NCBI GenBank assembly: GCA_032358255.1
Contig: JAULBX010003777.1
Coordinates: 1 to 64,000, forward strand
Source: Heterotrichella gracilis
Taxonomy: Eukaryota > Sar > Xanthophyceae > Tribonematales > Xanthonemataceae
Length of the DNA stretch: 64,000 nt
Reading direction: 5' to 3'
Shown here: piece by piece, positions 10,588 to 22,100 of the stretch
How positions within the stretch are numbered: position 1 is the stretch's first letter
How the letters are laid out: each line of letters begins with the position of its first letter
Notes under the pieces: generated by a model
The model's database searches: none
What the model was told of the DNA's origin: nothing
Seen by the model: the letters and a program-made list of their open reading frames with translations, nothing else
Translations under genes and position numbers: made by a program

Positions 10588-13326
10588 CTACGATTCAACG
10601 ACAATGTCCCCTGCAAGCACTCGATCAACCGCAGCTCGAACTTCAGGGGGCATCTGCTCCGCCTCCCCATGCACATCAAGGACTGCTGCAGTGACCTTGG
10701 CCCTGAATTCGAGTGACTGTCTGATTATGAATTACAGGGCCACAATAGCATTAACCTTCCCTTTTCTACCACTCCCCACAAGGCGGACCAGGGGAGTGAT
10801 CGCGCTCGCAGCAACCACTGCATTTCTGTGCTTATTGGAGCCTGCAACCATGTTCATGAGCGCCCGAGCTGCACACTCCTGGCACGCCTAGCTGCTGCTG
10901 TTCAATAGATGCACCAGTGGTGTGAGGGCGCCAGCAGACACCACTGCCATCCTGCGCTCATCAGACCCCCCGGCAATGTTTACAATTTTGCTGAGCGCCG
11001 CTGCCGCATACCCCTGGCACGCCTGGCTGCTGCTGCTGCCCAACAGGCGCATCAGTGGGGGAATCGCACCAACAGAAACCACCGCATCCTTGCAATCATT
11101 GGAACCCCATGCAATGTTGGCAAGCGCCCGTGCCGCATGCGCCTGGCACACCTGGCTGCTGCTGCCCAACAGGCGTACCAGTGGGGGAATGATACCAGCA
11201 GCATTCACCGAATCCTTGCGCTCCTTGGAAGGTCTCATGGTGTTGGCCAGCGCCCTTACAGCCTTCTCCTGGCACGCCTGGCTGCTGCTGTCCAGTATGC
11301 GCACTAGTGGGCAGATGGCGCCAGCAGACACACAGCGTTCGTGCGCTCATCGGATCCCCAAGCAATCCTGCCGAGCACCGCTGCTGCCCGCTCCTGGCAC
11401 GTCTGGCTGCTGCTGCCCAAAAGGTGCACCAGTGGGGGGATGGCACCAGCAGACTCTAGTGTAATCCTGTGCTGTGCGGACCCAGACACAATGTTGGCAA
11501 TTGTTAGAGCGGCCTCCCTATGGCACGCTTGGCTGCTGCTGTCCAGTATGCACACTAATGGGGGGATGGCGTCAGCAGTTACCACTGCGTTCCTGCAAAC
11601 ATCGGACCCCCCCGCCATTCTGCCAAGCGCCGCTGCCGCATGCAGCTGGCATATCTGGCTGCTGCTGCCCAAAAGGCATACCAGTGGGGGGATGGCGCTG
11701 GCCGCCATCAGTGCCTCCTTGCGCTGATTGGAATTAGTGGCAATGTTGGTGAGCGCAAGAGCGGCGTGCGCCTGGCCCGCCTGGCAGCTGCTGGTCAACA
11801 TACGCACCAGTGGGGGGATGGCACCAGCAGACTCTAGTGAATCACTGCGCTCGGCAGACCCTGACGCAATGTAGGCAATTATTAGAGCGGCCTCATGTTG
11901 CAGATTCTCCCTGCTGTTGTCCAAAAGGCGCACCACTTGGGGGATGGCACCAGCATACACCATTGCATTGTCATGCGGATCTGTCTTGGACGCAATGATT
12001 GCAAGCCCATATACTGCACACTCCTGGGACACATGGCTGCTGCTGTCCAAAAGGCTCACCCAGTGGGGGAATGGCGCCAGCCGCCGCCACTGCATTTGCA
12101 CGCTGACAAGACCCAAATGCAATGTGCGCGAGCACACATGCCGCGTTTTGCTTGGCTGCTGCTGTCAACTACCAGGTGCATTATCCCAGAGGGCCTTGTT
12201 GATGGCACTTGTGGTGTGCTGTCACTGAGGCGCACAATGTCCACCAGTATCCCCAGTGCATCGGCAGCAACGAGGCTGTCTGCTCGCTCCTGAAAATGGT
12301 CTCCAAATGGGCGGCACCACGCTTCCAGTGCAAGAAGGCACTGCCCTTGCGAAGCAGGTGTCTGTGCCCTCAGCATGTCCATTGCTGCATCGATTTGGCC
12401 CCCATCAAGCAGCTGCTGTAGGGATGCCAAAGCGGCTGCTGTTGTCGCTGCCAGCACCTGCAGACATGAAGCACTGCAGGTTGGTACCAGAGGCTACACA
12501 GACAAAGACGCAAACCCACAAGCTTGGCCAATGAGAGCATACAAAGACCCAGGAGACAGAGAAAAAGGTGCTCTGTGCAAAACCTATTGCTCAGCAGTAT
12601 CTGCCTTCCGCGGGAATTGATTAAAACCAACTTAATACTATTTAATCCGTTATGTTATATCTGGTAATATTTGCAAAATAAAACAAGTTAAATGTAATTG
12701 ATTTTAAATGAATACAAATGGCATTATCCCACGCCCCATCCCCAAATTTGACAAACCAGACCAAATTACTACGTTGCTCACTCACATCACAAATTTTCTT
12801 GCTAGCAGTCTCAAGAAAGCTAGCAGCACTCCACTGGCCTTGATCAAGCAGCTGGCAGTATAGCTACAATACAACCACCACAACACAAATACAAATACAA
12901 AAGATCTAGGTGTACTGGGAAGCTCATCTCACACACCTGCTGGTTTGGTGTGCCACCACCTGGTGTGTCTTCTGCAGTGGGCCCATTGGCAGCTGGCTCC
13001 CCTCCCAGGGATTGGGAGGCAAATCCTCCAACACTCGCCTCCCTTTCCAGCCACTCATTGCACTCAGCTCTGAGATAGTGCGGGGTGACCAGGATGGCAG
13101 GGTCCACAGGGACGCGGCTGACTGGGCATGTGGGTGGTGGGTGGCTGGCAAACTACCTCACGATGGCCTCCCTTTCATACACGTGGCCTGACAGGACCAT
13201 CACAGGGTCGCGCATGACGGCAAGGGTGATGGGGCAGACGCAGCAGCGGGGAGGCTCCTGGGTGGCCATGGGTGGGGCATCGGCCTGCAGCTGGCTGTGC
13301 GAGCCTTGGCCTGGGGATGGAGCAGC
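10588..13326 (-). pseudogene. decayed U-box/armadillo-repeat E3 ubiquitin ligase (PUB-ARM type)
   Basis: The first exon (13326..12937) carries a U-box (CCVCPITLAVMRDPVMVLSG, then YEREAI, TCPVSR, LRAECNEWLERE). After a ~480-bp intron, sequence from 12457 downward encodes about nine ~42-residue armadillo repeats of the form AGAIPPLVRLLGSSSQ...A..AL.NIA.GS. The frame is broken. A UAG replaces the conserved Trp of the U-box (13153-13155, ...EAIVR*FASH). One-base frame changes occur near 12155, 12060 and 11335. A UAG replaces the Gln of SSSQAC at 10888-10890. Intact plant-type PUB-ARM proteins bind E2 enzymes through the U-box and targets through the ARM array; this copy should make none. Sequencing error could explain single breaks but hardly five. 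Confidence 0.82.
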
Positions 13327-14056
13327 CTGCATATGGGGACCACAAGCAGTTGGTTTCAGTCCTTGGGCTGAAGGTGTTGCCTGCGTGTGCCTGAGTATGC
13401 AGTTTGGGATTAGGGTTTAGGGTTTGCAAACCCTAATTGCTTGGACCAACAGTGTCAGTCACACTGTTAGTAACTCACCAGAGTGGACGACCACCAGAAC
13501 CGACCTGTACCACAGGGACTTCAGTACTGGACTTGAGAAGGGTACACCAACACCAAGCATTACTGGGCTGAGTCAGGTTTGTACGTAGCTAAACAGTGGA
13601 GATGGCTGAGTGCACTGCAAAGAATGCACTGGCAAATCTCCACGGCACACACAGGAAGGAACCAATGTGCTTTATGTGGTTATATGGTTAAGTGCAAAGG
13701 CAAAAAACCACTATATAGTGGTACAGCAGTACAGCTTAGCAGTCTGCCCTATTGGCAATCGCTCTCTTGGCACCTCTGCACTTGTGGTCAAAGGATGGCG
13801 AGCAATCTCAGTTTCCACTCAAAGTGCAGCTCACCATGGTGCAAAAGGTTGCTCCTCCTCCTCTTGCAAGTCCTTGGACGGTCCAGTCAGAGACGCTCAA
13901 GCTGCACAGCACACAAACTTGCAGTTGACATAAACTCCATGGCTATTGGTTTTTCTGAACGACGTCGTTGTCGTTGTCGACACCACGAGCCCTGCTCGTA
14001 GGTTTCAGCCGGTGATTAGGCACCGTGCAGTGCGATAGGCTATAGCCCTCCACCCC

Positions 14057-14092
14057 AAGGGTGAAGGGTGAAGGGTGAAGGGTGAAGGGTGT
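14057..14092 (+). repeat. AAGGGTG heptamer array
   Basis: About five head-to-tail copies of the 7-mer aagggtg. It differs from the TTTAGGG motif elsewhere in the window but has the same period. Confidence 0.85.
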
Positions 14093-15344
14093 CGGCACTG
14101 AGGATGTAACTCGTATCTTTCGTGGCCAGAAGCCCTTTCAGACAATTCCTTTTCCTGTGTCCTGCAGTATATAGGTAGGCCGTGAGTTCTCCTGCCTTTC
14201 TAAGACCTGCTATGTTGGTATACTGGTACTAGAGGGTCTTGCCATAAGTGTGGGGTACCTTAGTCTTGTCAGCAAGTTGCAGTGGTCTGGTAAAGAGGGT
14301 GGTCTGGCTCACGAGCGATCACGTGTCACTTCACAAACTTTGTATAGTTTGGGAGACTTTCTTGCCCCTTGTTGCCTTGTTAGAAAGACTTTTGGATTCA
14401 ACTACGCAGAGGCCGAACTCGACTCATAGCATGGGCACATCATACCGTGTATAGCATGCTCCAGCAAACCCTTTAGGGTTTTAGAAAACCCTGCAAGGGA
14501 AATACTATAGTAGTACTATAATGGGCTATGGAGTGCCAGTTCGAAACATGTTGCACACTGTATCAACAGATACAACAGTTATCAGAGTTGGCCGAGGGAG
14601 CTGGGCGTTAATTCGTTCTAAAGTGTCCTCCTTCCTCCTTTCCACAAGTTTGTTGACGTTACCAACGCAGTGGTACTGACCCGACCGAGGTAGGTTGCTG
14701 CACAACTAGTCCAGGTGTTGCCCAGCAAGTGCAAAACCATTGGGCCCTTGCAGTCCCTCGCTATGAACGTGCAGCGTAAAGCATGCAGTGGTTATCGTGT
14801 TTATCGGTTATTTGATATGAGACGAAGCGCCCTGCTTGCTGCGGGCTGAAGCTGACCAACGGGTGCTGACGTGCATTTGGGATGCGGAGTGGTATCTATG
14901 CAGAGGCCAAAATATGGGCGCTGTAGTCGACACCAATAATATTTTCTTCTATAATATTTTATAGAGACATGTCAGTATAGGCCGTCTGATTGTTCTCCTG
15001 TGGGGGGGTCCACCCATTTTTATGCATGCATGCAATCAGTCCGTTTGTCCAGGACGATAGGACAAGCCGTTCGCCAGAAAACGGCATTTCCAGCAAACGG
15101 GACCATATAATTTCGTTTACCTTGGCCTGGATGTTGTGCATCATAGTGACAGGTGTATACATCTGGTGTTTGTTTGCCGATTCACCTGGGTCGACAGCTG
15201 AAACGGTGCTTGCTTTAAACACCCTGGTGTTTGCTCTAGTTCAACTGCACCACGCCACATACCTATCCAATCCCACTGCTTGGTTGTGCACCAGGAAGCC
15301 TCTGACCCCAAGTGCACTGTGCAGGTCGCACCAAACACCCTCCA

Positions 15345-15548
15345 CTTTTCAGCCCACCACCGGTACCATCCAGTCACCCTTCAGCCTACCGGTACCATCC
15401 AGTCACCCTTCAGCCTACCGGTACCATCCAGTCACCCCTCAGCCCACCACCTACCAAACTTCAGCCCACCACTCACCACCGGTACTCTTCAGCCTACCAG
15501 CCACCACTCTTCAGCCCACCACCCACCACTCGTCACCCACCACCCCTC
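15345..15548 (+). repeat. proline/serine-codon-like minisatellite just upstream of F-box gene
   Basis: Units of about 29 bp (accatccagtcacccttcag with cctaccggt) repeat at least three times nearly perfectly. They degrade into a cttcagcccaccacc-type array reaching to within 20 bp of the F-box ATG at 15566. The array is open in frame with the gene but looks like low-complexity 5' sequence rather than protein domain. Confidence 0.8.
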
Positions 15549-15565
15549 AGCCCACCACCCAAACC

Positions 15566-18059
15566 ATGGCTGCCCAGCGCGCTCCCTTCCCAATCCACTC
15601 CCTGCCAGAGCCCCTCCTGCAGGAGGTGCTGGGCCACCTCCCAGTCACCGAGCGGGTGCGTTCCCAGGCAGTGTGCAGACGCTGGCGGGACGCCCTACAG
15701 GGGCCCGGTGCAGCATGGCGCAGCATAGTCTGGCCCTACTACCTCTCAGACTGCCCTGCAGACCAGCGCCAGCTCGTGGCGTTGCTGACAGGCAACCAGG
15801 CCACCTTCCCCCTTCCTCTGCGAGAGGTTCTGGCAACCGGGACAGCGGCACTACTTTCTCTGGCAATCGGGGCAGCAGCTATGGTAACTTTACAACCTCG
15901 GGTGACCCCGCGCACTCTCAGTCCCCGTCCGGCAGCAACAGGCCCGTTTGCCCCTGGAGCACCAGGTCAATTTCCTCCATGTGGGCCCCTGGAGGCAGCA
16001 GTAATAAGGCCCTGCAGCCGAGGTTGACCCACACCAGCCACCTGTGCCTGGACAACGCGCAGGAAGCAGCCTACCCCCTGATGCAAGCTGCCAGCACAAG
16101 GCACCTGCAGTCCCTGGAGGGCATGGTGCTCATCTCGAGAGGCGCCGACACCTTGGTGAGTGCGCTGCATTATACCCTAACCCCTAAACCCTAAACTCTA
16201 AAACAGCTCATCTCGAGAAGCACCGACACTTTGGTGAGTGGCGTTGCATTGTACACCTGATGCACGTAGCTGATACACTGCGTGTCGGGGTGTCAGTCTT
16301 TATATGAGGTTGAACGTTGGTACTGACCACAGGGCAGCTCAGGGTTTAGGGTTCTAGGGCGTGGCCATGGCAAGCCTTAGGGAGCATGGTACAGAGCTGT
16401 ACCCTGGTGTCCGACCCTGCAGGTGCGTGAGGTGGCAGCTCTGGGCAGCTTCCAGGGCCTGCAGTCCCTGGGGCTCAAGTGGAACCTCTACCGGAGCACG
16501 ATCGAGCAAGTGGAGGGCTGCGGGAGGGCCATCGCCGCCCTCACCAACCTCAAATCCCTGGTGTTGAAGCTGGTCAACGTGGAGGATCCCAGCATCGGCA
16601 CCTTTGAGGCAGCTGTGGAGTCGCTCTACAGCTTGCAGCTCCTCACCTACCTGGATCTGTCTGTGGAGCACTGGGAATCGGCCGGGGATGGGGATGGCGA
16701 CTGGGGATTCCTGCCGCGCCTCCTTCCCCTGGCCAGCCTGTGCACCCTCCGCCTGAGCGTGAATGGCGCGAGGTTGCCGGATGTCGAGGACCATGGATGG
16801 CTGGTTAGCCTTGAAGACATGCCCCAGCTCAGCGAGCTCAGCGATCTGACCATAACCCTGTTGGCAAAGCGCATGCCCAAGCTGCTCCCAATGGCGCACC
16901 TCACCTCCCTCACCAGCCTGACTCTGATGCTGACCAGCTGCCTCACCGGGGCGCCCGTCTACGCGCCGGTGCACCTCCCGACCCTTGAGCTGCCAGCCAC
17001 GCTCAAGTCTTTGATCATCAGTGGGTGTGAGATGGTTCCCAGCATGCCCCAGCTGGCCATGGCTTTGGCCCCGCTCACCCGCCTCACCTCCCTCCACATG
17101 CCCGTCTACCCCGGCATGGACCTCCAAGGGACCCTCACCCACCTGAATCAGTTAAAAGAGCTCTATTTGGATGATGAGTGCAGCCCCAAGGGAACCTACC
17201 GCCACAACAGGATCCCCGCAATGTTCACCCTGCCACCCCTGCCCAGCCTGCGCTCGCTCCGCCTAGGAAACAGTCCCCAGGGGTCCAGCAGCTGGGCGCT
17301 AGACATGTGGATGTCATACAACCACCCGCATCACCTGATCACCTTGGCCAGGAGCTCCTGGCACGAGGGCAGCGTGTGCGAACGGGCCAGCAGTGTGCTT
17401 TTGGCGGAGTGCAGCGTGATGGTGACAGTCTGGGGCGCTTCGGGCTTGACCTACAACGTTGACCTGGGCCGAGCCCGGCTGGCGTGGTTTCTGGCGGAGC
17501 ACGCGCAGTTTTACAATCCTCTGGAGCTTGCCCGGTTGGTGGTGCCCAATGCGCAGGTGAGAGCGCTGGAGTTTGCTCGCTGTTTGGGGTTGAGGATTAG
17601 GGTTTAGGACCATGAATAGCCACACACCCTAAACGATGATTTGGGCAATGCGCAGGTGAGGGCGCTGGAGTATGCTCGCCGTGTAGGGTTTAGGGTTGGG
17701 ATTTAGGGTAGTGAATAACATAAACCCTAAACCATGATGTGGGCAATGCGCAGGTGAGGGCGCTGGAGTTTGCACGCCAAATTGTGGACGGTGCCCAGGT
17801 GGCAGCGGAGGTGGGGGCGGTGCGCAGCTTGTTGTCCAAGAGCGAAAGCCCCGGGGTTCCAGAAGCAAACGCCTTAGGGTTGGGCGTGAGGCAAGGGGGC
17901 AGTAATATGGGCAATGGAAGCAGCGGCACTCCATGCGTGGCGCCGCGCAGCGCTGCCGCCAGCATACCTCATCCTAGTGCCAGCCACTGTACGAGCGCCC
18001 TTTTGGGGGTTACTCTGAGTGATTGTGTGGGCTTTTCGCCTGCGTACTCCCCACGCTAG
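15566..18059 (+). CDS. F-box / leucine-rich repeat protein
   Basis: The first exon starts MAAQRAPFPIHSLPEPLLQEV and continues with a canonical F-box (SLPEPLLQEVLGHL...VCRRWRDAL). The LRR part lies in 16423..17556 (378 codons; LTNLKSLVLKL, LTYLDLSVEHW, LTSLTSLTLML, LTRLTSLHM). The last exon is 17754..18059 (VRALEFARQIVDG...). F-box proteins dock on SKP1 in SCF ubiquitin ligases, and the LRRs would select the substrate, which is unknown. The region 15880-15925 switches reading frame. Either a 38-bp intron (15884..15921) or a frameshift must join the F-box to the segment ending at 16155 (QSLEGMVLISRGADTL). The model is firm for the F-box and LRR exons and weak at that join. Two splice-edge duplications are listed separately. 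Confidence 0.7.
16127..16240 (+). repeat. duplicated exon end forming a possible 27-nt cassette exon
   Basis: The exon end CTCATCTCGAGAGGCGCCGA... with donor gtgagtg (16129-16160) recurs at 16207-16240 with four or five substitutions. The spacer is ccctaacccctaaaccctaa-type sequence and ends in aacag. The copy therefore has its own AG in front and GT behind, and is exactly 27 nt (16207..16233). Confidence 0.88.
17544..17785 (+). repeat. three copies of coding segment bounding an LRR-gene intron
   Basis: A ~35-bp segment containing aatgcgcaggtgag and gcgctggagt occurs at about 17548-17582, 17646-17681 and 17744-17778. The spacers hold ttagggtttagg/accctaaac motifs. The first copy carries the donor (GCGCAG|gtgag) and the third the acceptor (gcgcag|GTGAG), so the intron is bounded by direct repeats. 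Confidence 0.92.
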
Positions 18060-19105
18060 CTCCGAATAAGTAAAGCAAGAAATACATTGCCACGATTGTT
18101 CCCACTGACTTTCCATGGGCTCCAAATGCGTAGGAGTACAATACTTTATCGAGTTGTTGCTGTGACGATAATAATCACCACCATTATTGTGAGTCACGCC
18201 TTTTACGCAGGCCTTTTTCTTCTTCTCTATGCTTTGGTAGTACGGACCCTATGCCATGCGGTGGGTCAATTTGGCATTAGGCTAAGCCCCCTCAGGCTGA
18301 CGGCCGAGTCTCCCATCACTATATATATAGTACTTTGGGGAGATAATTTTCACGATGATTGCGCAATCATCGCTGGTTTGTGGGTGCTGTCGTGTGTGAG
18401 GGAACTAGAAACACGTGTGTGCACATGTTTCCCTATGTTTTTTGTTTGGCACCCCGCCGGCGTTCACTGGCACTTGGCCAGTGACTGCCATGACCTTGTC
18501 ACTGCCGACAGTTTATAACCCTATAGGGTTTAGGGTTTAGCCGACAGGCATGCCGCATCACTTAGTGCACTAGATAGCTGGTCCACATGTACAAGGTTTG
18601 GACAAGATCATAATAAATTGTAACAATACCTTTGTTATTTTTACATCAACATTGGAAGTGCTCTTGACAAGCATCGAAATTCGCAACACATCTACGTTGC
18701 GCATCACGAGTCGAACTTTGCCATTCTGCAGCCCTCACACTGCATGCGTTCCTCGTGATGACACCCACAGACTCGACCCCCCAGCCCCCCTCATGCCTCC
18801 CAAGGCGTCCCCTCGCGCTGCCCACCCGGACCACTCCTGCTCCAACTTCTGTTGACAGCTAGTGGTCCAAGGCATTCCTAACAATGGCATAGTGTGGCAA
18901 ATTCAAGAGTTTACTTTGCAGCCAACTTCAAGCAGATACAACAATGCCATGCGGCGCGACCACCAGTCGTGGGTAATGTGGCCACTGGCTGCGATACAGC
19001 CCTTCTGAAATTCGAATTTCCGCACCCTGCAACATACCACACTACTTGCCACCCCTGCAACCATCTCTGCACCCATTCCTGCACCACCACCACCACCACC
19101 ACCCC
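18060..19105. other. convergent intergenic region
   Basis: This lies between the stop of the F-box/LRR gene and the stop of the carboxypeptidase gene, so it should hold two 3' UTRs. It contains a telomere-type motif (ataaccctatagggtttagg) at 18516-18542 and a CAC triplet run around 19085-19102. No gene is recognised. Confidence 0.45.
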
Positions 19106-22100
19106 TCACGAGTGGGCCATCAGCCGACGCACCGCCGCCGCCCCCACCGCCTCACCCACCACCTCCTCCACCCCCGCCCCATGGTCCGCCACCAGCCCCT
19201 GGTTGCGCGTGAACATGGTGACTAGATCCAGGGCGCTGCGGGGCTGGTCCATGGGGACCATGTGGCCCTGCACAAGGGGAGTTAGGGTTTAATTCCCGGA
19301 TTTATTGTTAGGGTTTAGGGTTGCGCGTGAACATGGTGACTGGGAGGATGTATGGTGCAGGGCTGGTCCATGGGGACCATGTGGCCCTGCACAAGGGGAT
19401 TTAGGATTTAATTCCCAGATTTATTGTTAGGGTTTAGGGTCTAGGAAGCATGTATGGTGCAGGGCTGGGCCATGGGAACCATGTGGACATGCACAAAGGG
19501 CTAAAAGCACAAACCGGAGAGGAACCATACGAGGTACTGCACAAGGTGATTTGCAGCATTTCGCTGAGCGTGTTCAGACAGCGATTGCATTCTTTGTGCG
19601 CTGTTTGGGGCCAGTTTAGGTTTCTTTGCCCCACACTCAACATCCTCCTCCTCCTTCCTCCTCCCCCCTCCCTTCCTCCCATCCCCACCCCACTCACCGC
19701 ATCAAACACCTTGACGAACGACAGCGGCCCCACCGCCCGCACGTTCCCCGCAGCATCATCCCCCACCCGCCAGGTGTGTGGGGCAGCCTCCGCCCACTTC
19801 TTGGCGCCATGCCACTCCAGGGCATCCATCCACCTCTGATTGCCCAGCCAGTTGCAGATCAAATCCTGATCGCCGGCGTAGATCATTACTCGGATGCCCG
19901 CTTTGAGCATCGCGGGCAGCAGGGTGTCATAGTTCTTGACGATGTCTCCCATCATGTCCTGGTTAACTTCCATGTTGCAGGTCACCCAGCTGCACATGAG
20001 GGATTGTATCAGATTGAAGTATGTTGGATTGAGGTGGATGATCTCCTCCTCCACATCTCTGCAAATGTAAAACACGCCTCCAGCCCGCTGACAACCACAG
20101 CACTACATCCACCATCAAGGAAATATACAGCGCCCCAACACTCTATTTACCCCCTCCTGACCTGACACCAACCTTCCACTCGCGTGATGTCCCTGTCCGC
20201 ACCCCCCGCTTCTCCTGCACACTCTTGAAGTTCATGTAGGCCTCCAAGCCGCTGAAATTGTAGCGTTACACCCACCAAACCAAGGACCAAACAAAACCAC
20301 GAAACCCACTAAAAACACCACCACCACCACCACAACAGCCATCCATCCAACCCCCTCCACTCACGTGATGTCCCTGTCCGCCACCCCCAGCTTCTCCTGC
20401 ACATCCTTGCGGTTCATGTAGGCCTCCAGGCCACTGAAATCGTAGCACAGCGCCCCCTCACATTTCTTGCGAATGTCATACACGTTCACGTTGTCTGATG
20501 CCAGGAGGATGGGGCTGAACAGGGTAGCTTGGCAGAATGCCATGGCCAGCTTGCACTCGGTGGACCACTCGGTGCCCATGCAGAGCGCGATGGCGGCCTG
20601 GCAGGCGGGCAGGGCCTAGGGAACCCGGTAGATAGTTAGTTGTTTGGTTGCAATTGCTTTTTGTGAATTGCGTACACGCCAAGTTGCCTGCTGCCTGGCT
20701 GTAGTGAAATGGTTAGCTTGCATTTGGTGCAGCACTCGATGCCCATGCACAGGGCGATGGCGGGGCCTGGGAGGAAGAGAGGACACCAAGTCTTAAAGGG
20801 GCTTCATTTCGGTGCAGTGCATTATTTCAAGCATTGCAGCACAATCACGGTAGGCACCAAACCCTCCATTTTATTTTGATCGTTAAACAATTACGTTATT
20901 TTACATTATAACGTATGATATAATTTATTTATAACTTTAAATTATGAATTTAGATTTTATTTTATCTTAAATGTTAGCAAACAAACAAACGAAACGTCAC
21001 ATGAGGCCGCACCATGAGCATGTGTTCCTTGGTAGACTCAGAGATGAGGCCGTGCATGACCGCAAAATCCGGGTAGGCACCGTACTGGATGGAGGGGTCT
21101 GTGAGGCCGTTGCCTATGGCTATCCCCTTAAGATTGATGGGGGTGTCAAGCTTGTCTTGCTGCACAGCCTGCCACACCGCATGGCCCACAGCGGGGACGT
21201 AGTGGCCCTGCGTGAAAGTGGACTTGGATTAGAATTGGGTAGAAACTTCAAAAATACTTCGTTGGAGTTTAATAGGGCTTTGGCTAGTCGCTGCTTAGGG
21301 CTTAGGGTAATACCCTTGAGGTTGACCGTGGTGTCCATCTCGCCCCCCTGCAGAGCCTGCCACCCTGCGTAGCCCACCGCGGACGTGTAGTGGGCTGCGT
21401 AAAACAAAGTTCTGGTGCAAATTGGTGGGCTTTTACAAACTCTTGGTTGGGCGCATGTAAGGTTTTGGCAGGCTCTGTTGCCTACTCCAACCCCATTCAA
21501 ATTGACTGGGGTGTCGAGCTTGCACTCCTGCAATGCCTTCCATATGTGGCAGGCTGTGCAGGGGGACAAACACAACCCCTCAGTCGATCTCAAAGCGATA
21601 GCAGTAGGCAACACAGCCTGCCATAACCCTACCTACCGTCAATACACACCCTGCCTCTACCCCAAAAACCTACCCAACTTCTACTAAAATCCTTCCTCAC
21701 ACAGGACCACTACATAGGAGGTACAGGGTTTCATTAGGGTTTGAAGACACGCTAATTGTGGAAAGTTCCTTTGGTTGACTAGCATCGCGTCTGCATCTAT
21801 TTTTGCTCCGCGTCGCACCTTTGCAGCAGCAGCACTTGGCCACATCCTGGATGCGCATGGCACTGGCCGTGGAGGGTTGCTGTTTTTTTAATGGAGGGTT
21901 CTGTGACAGGCAGGAGGGTTTGGGCACGCACCCCGTACGACTCCCCGGTGATGAAGAAATCCCTGTCAGCAAACTCGGGATGGGCTGCAACAAAAACAGG
22001 GGTTCTCATTAGTCCAAAGACGAAGCACTTGCGGCAATTGATTTGGTGCGAAGTGCTATTTGATGGACGGGAATTGCATGCTGCCGGGTGGCAACAGAGC

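Larger units (their letters stand above)
13327..15565. other. intergenic region between PUB-ARM pseudogene and F-box gene
   Basis: No convincing gene is visible. It contains an inverted pair of telomere-type motifs at 13411-13433 (tagggtttagggtttgcaaa then ccctaa), a short AAGGGTG array near 14061, another ttagggtttta/aaaaccct inverted pair around 14470-14500, and A/T-rich stretches near 14940. The last ~200 bp are a minisatellite listed separately. Confidence 0.45.

Noticed and set aside
12050-12170. Programmed ribosomal frameshifting in the armadillo gene
   Set aside because: There are three separate shifts plus stops, with no slippery heptamer or pseudoknot evident. Decay is simpler.
10523-12534. 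Several plus-strand open frames of 80-180 codons opposite the armadillo region
   Set aside because: They are antisense shadows of the periodic ARM repeats. The minus strand gives the recognisable motif in every unit.
10888-13155. Reassigned UAG codon (Gln or Trp) as an explanation for the in-frame stops
   Set aside because: UAG is used as the normal stop in ZUP1, bL21 and EEP here. The same locus also has frameshifts, and the two UAGs replace different residues.
14990-16027. Long open frame extending ~190 codons upstream of the F-box ATG
   Set aside because: The upstream part is the 29-bp minisatellite read through in frame, with repetitive Pro/Ser/His and no domain. The F-box begins naturally at the ATG at 15566.
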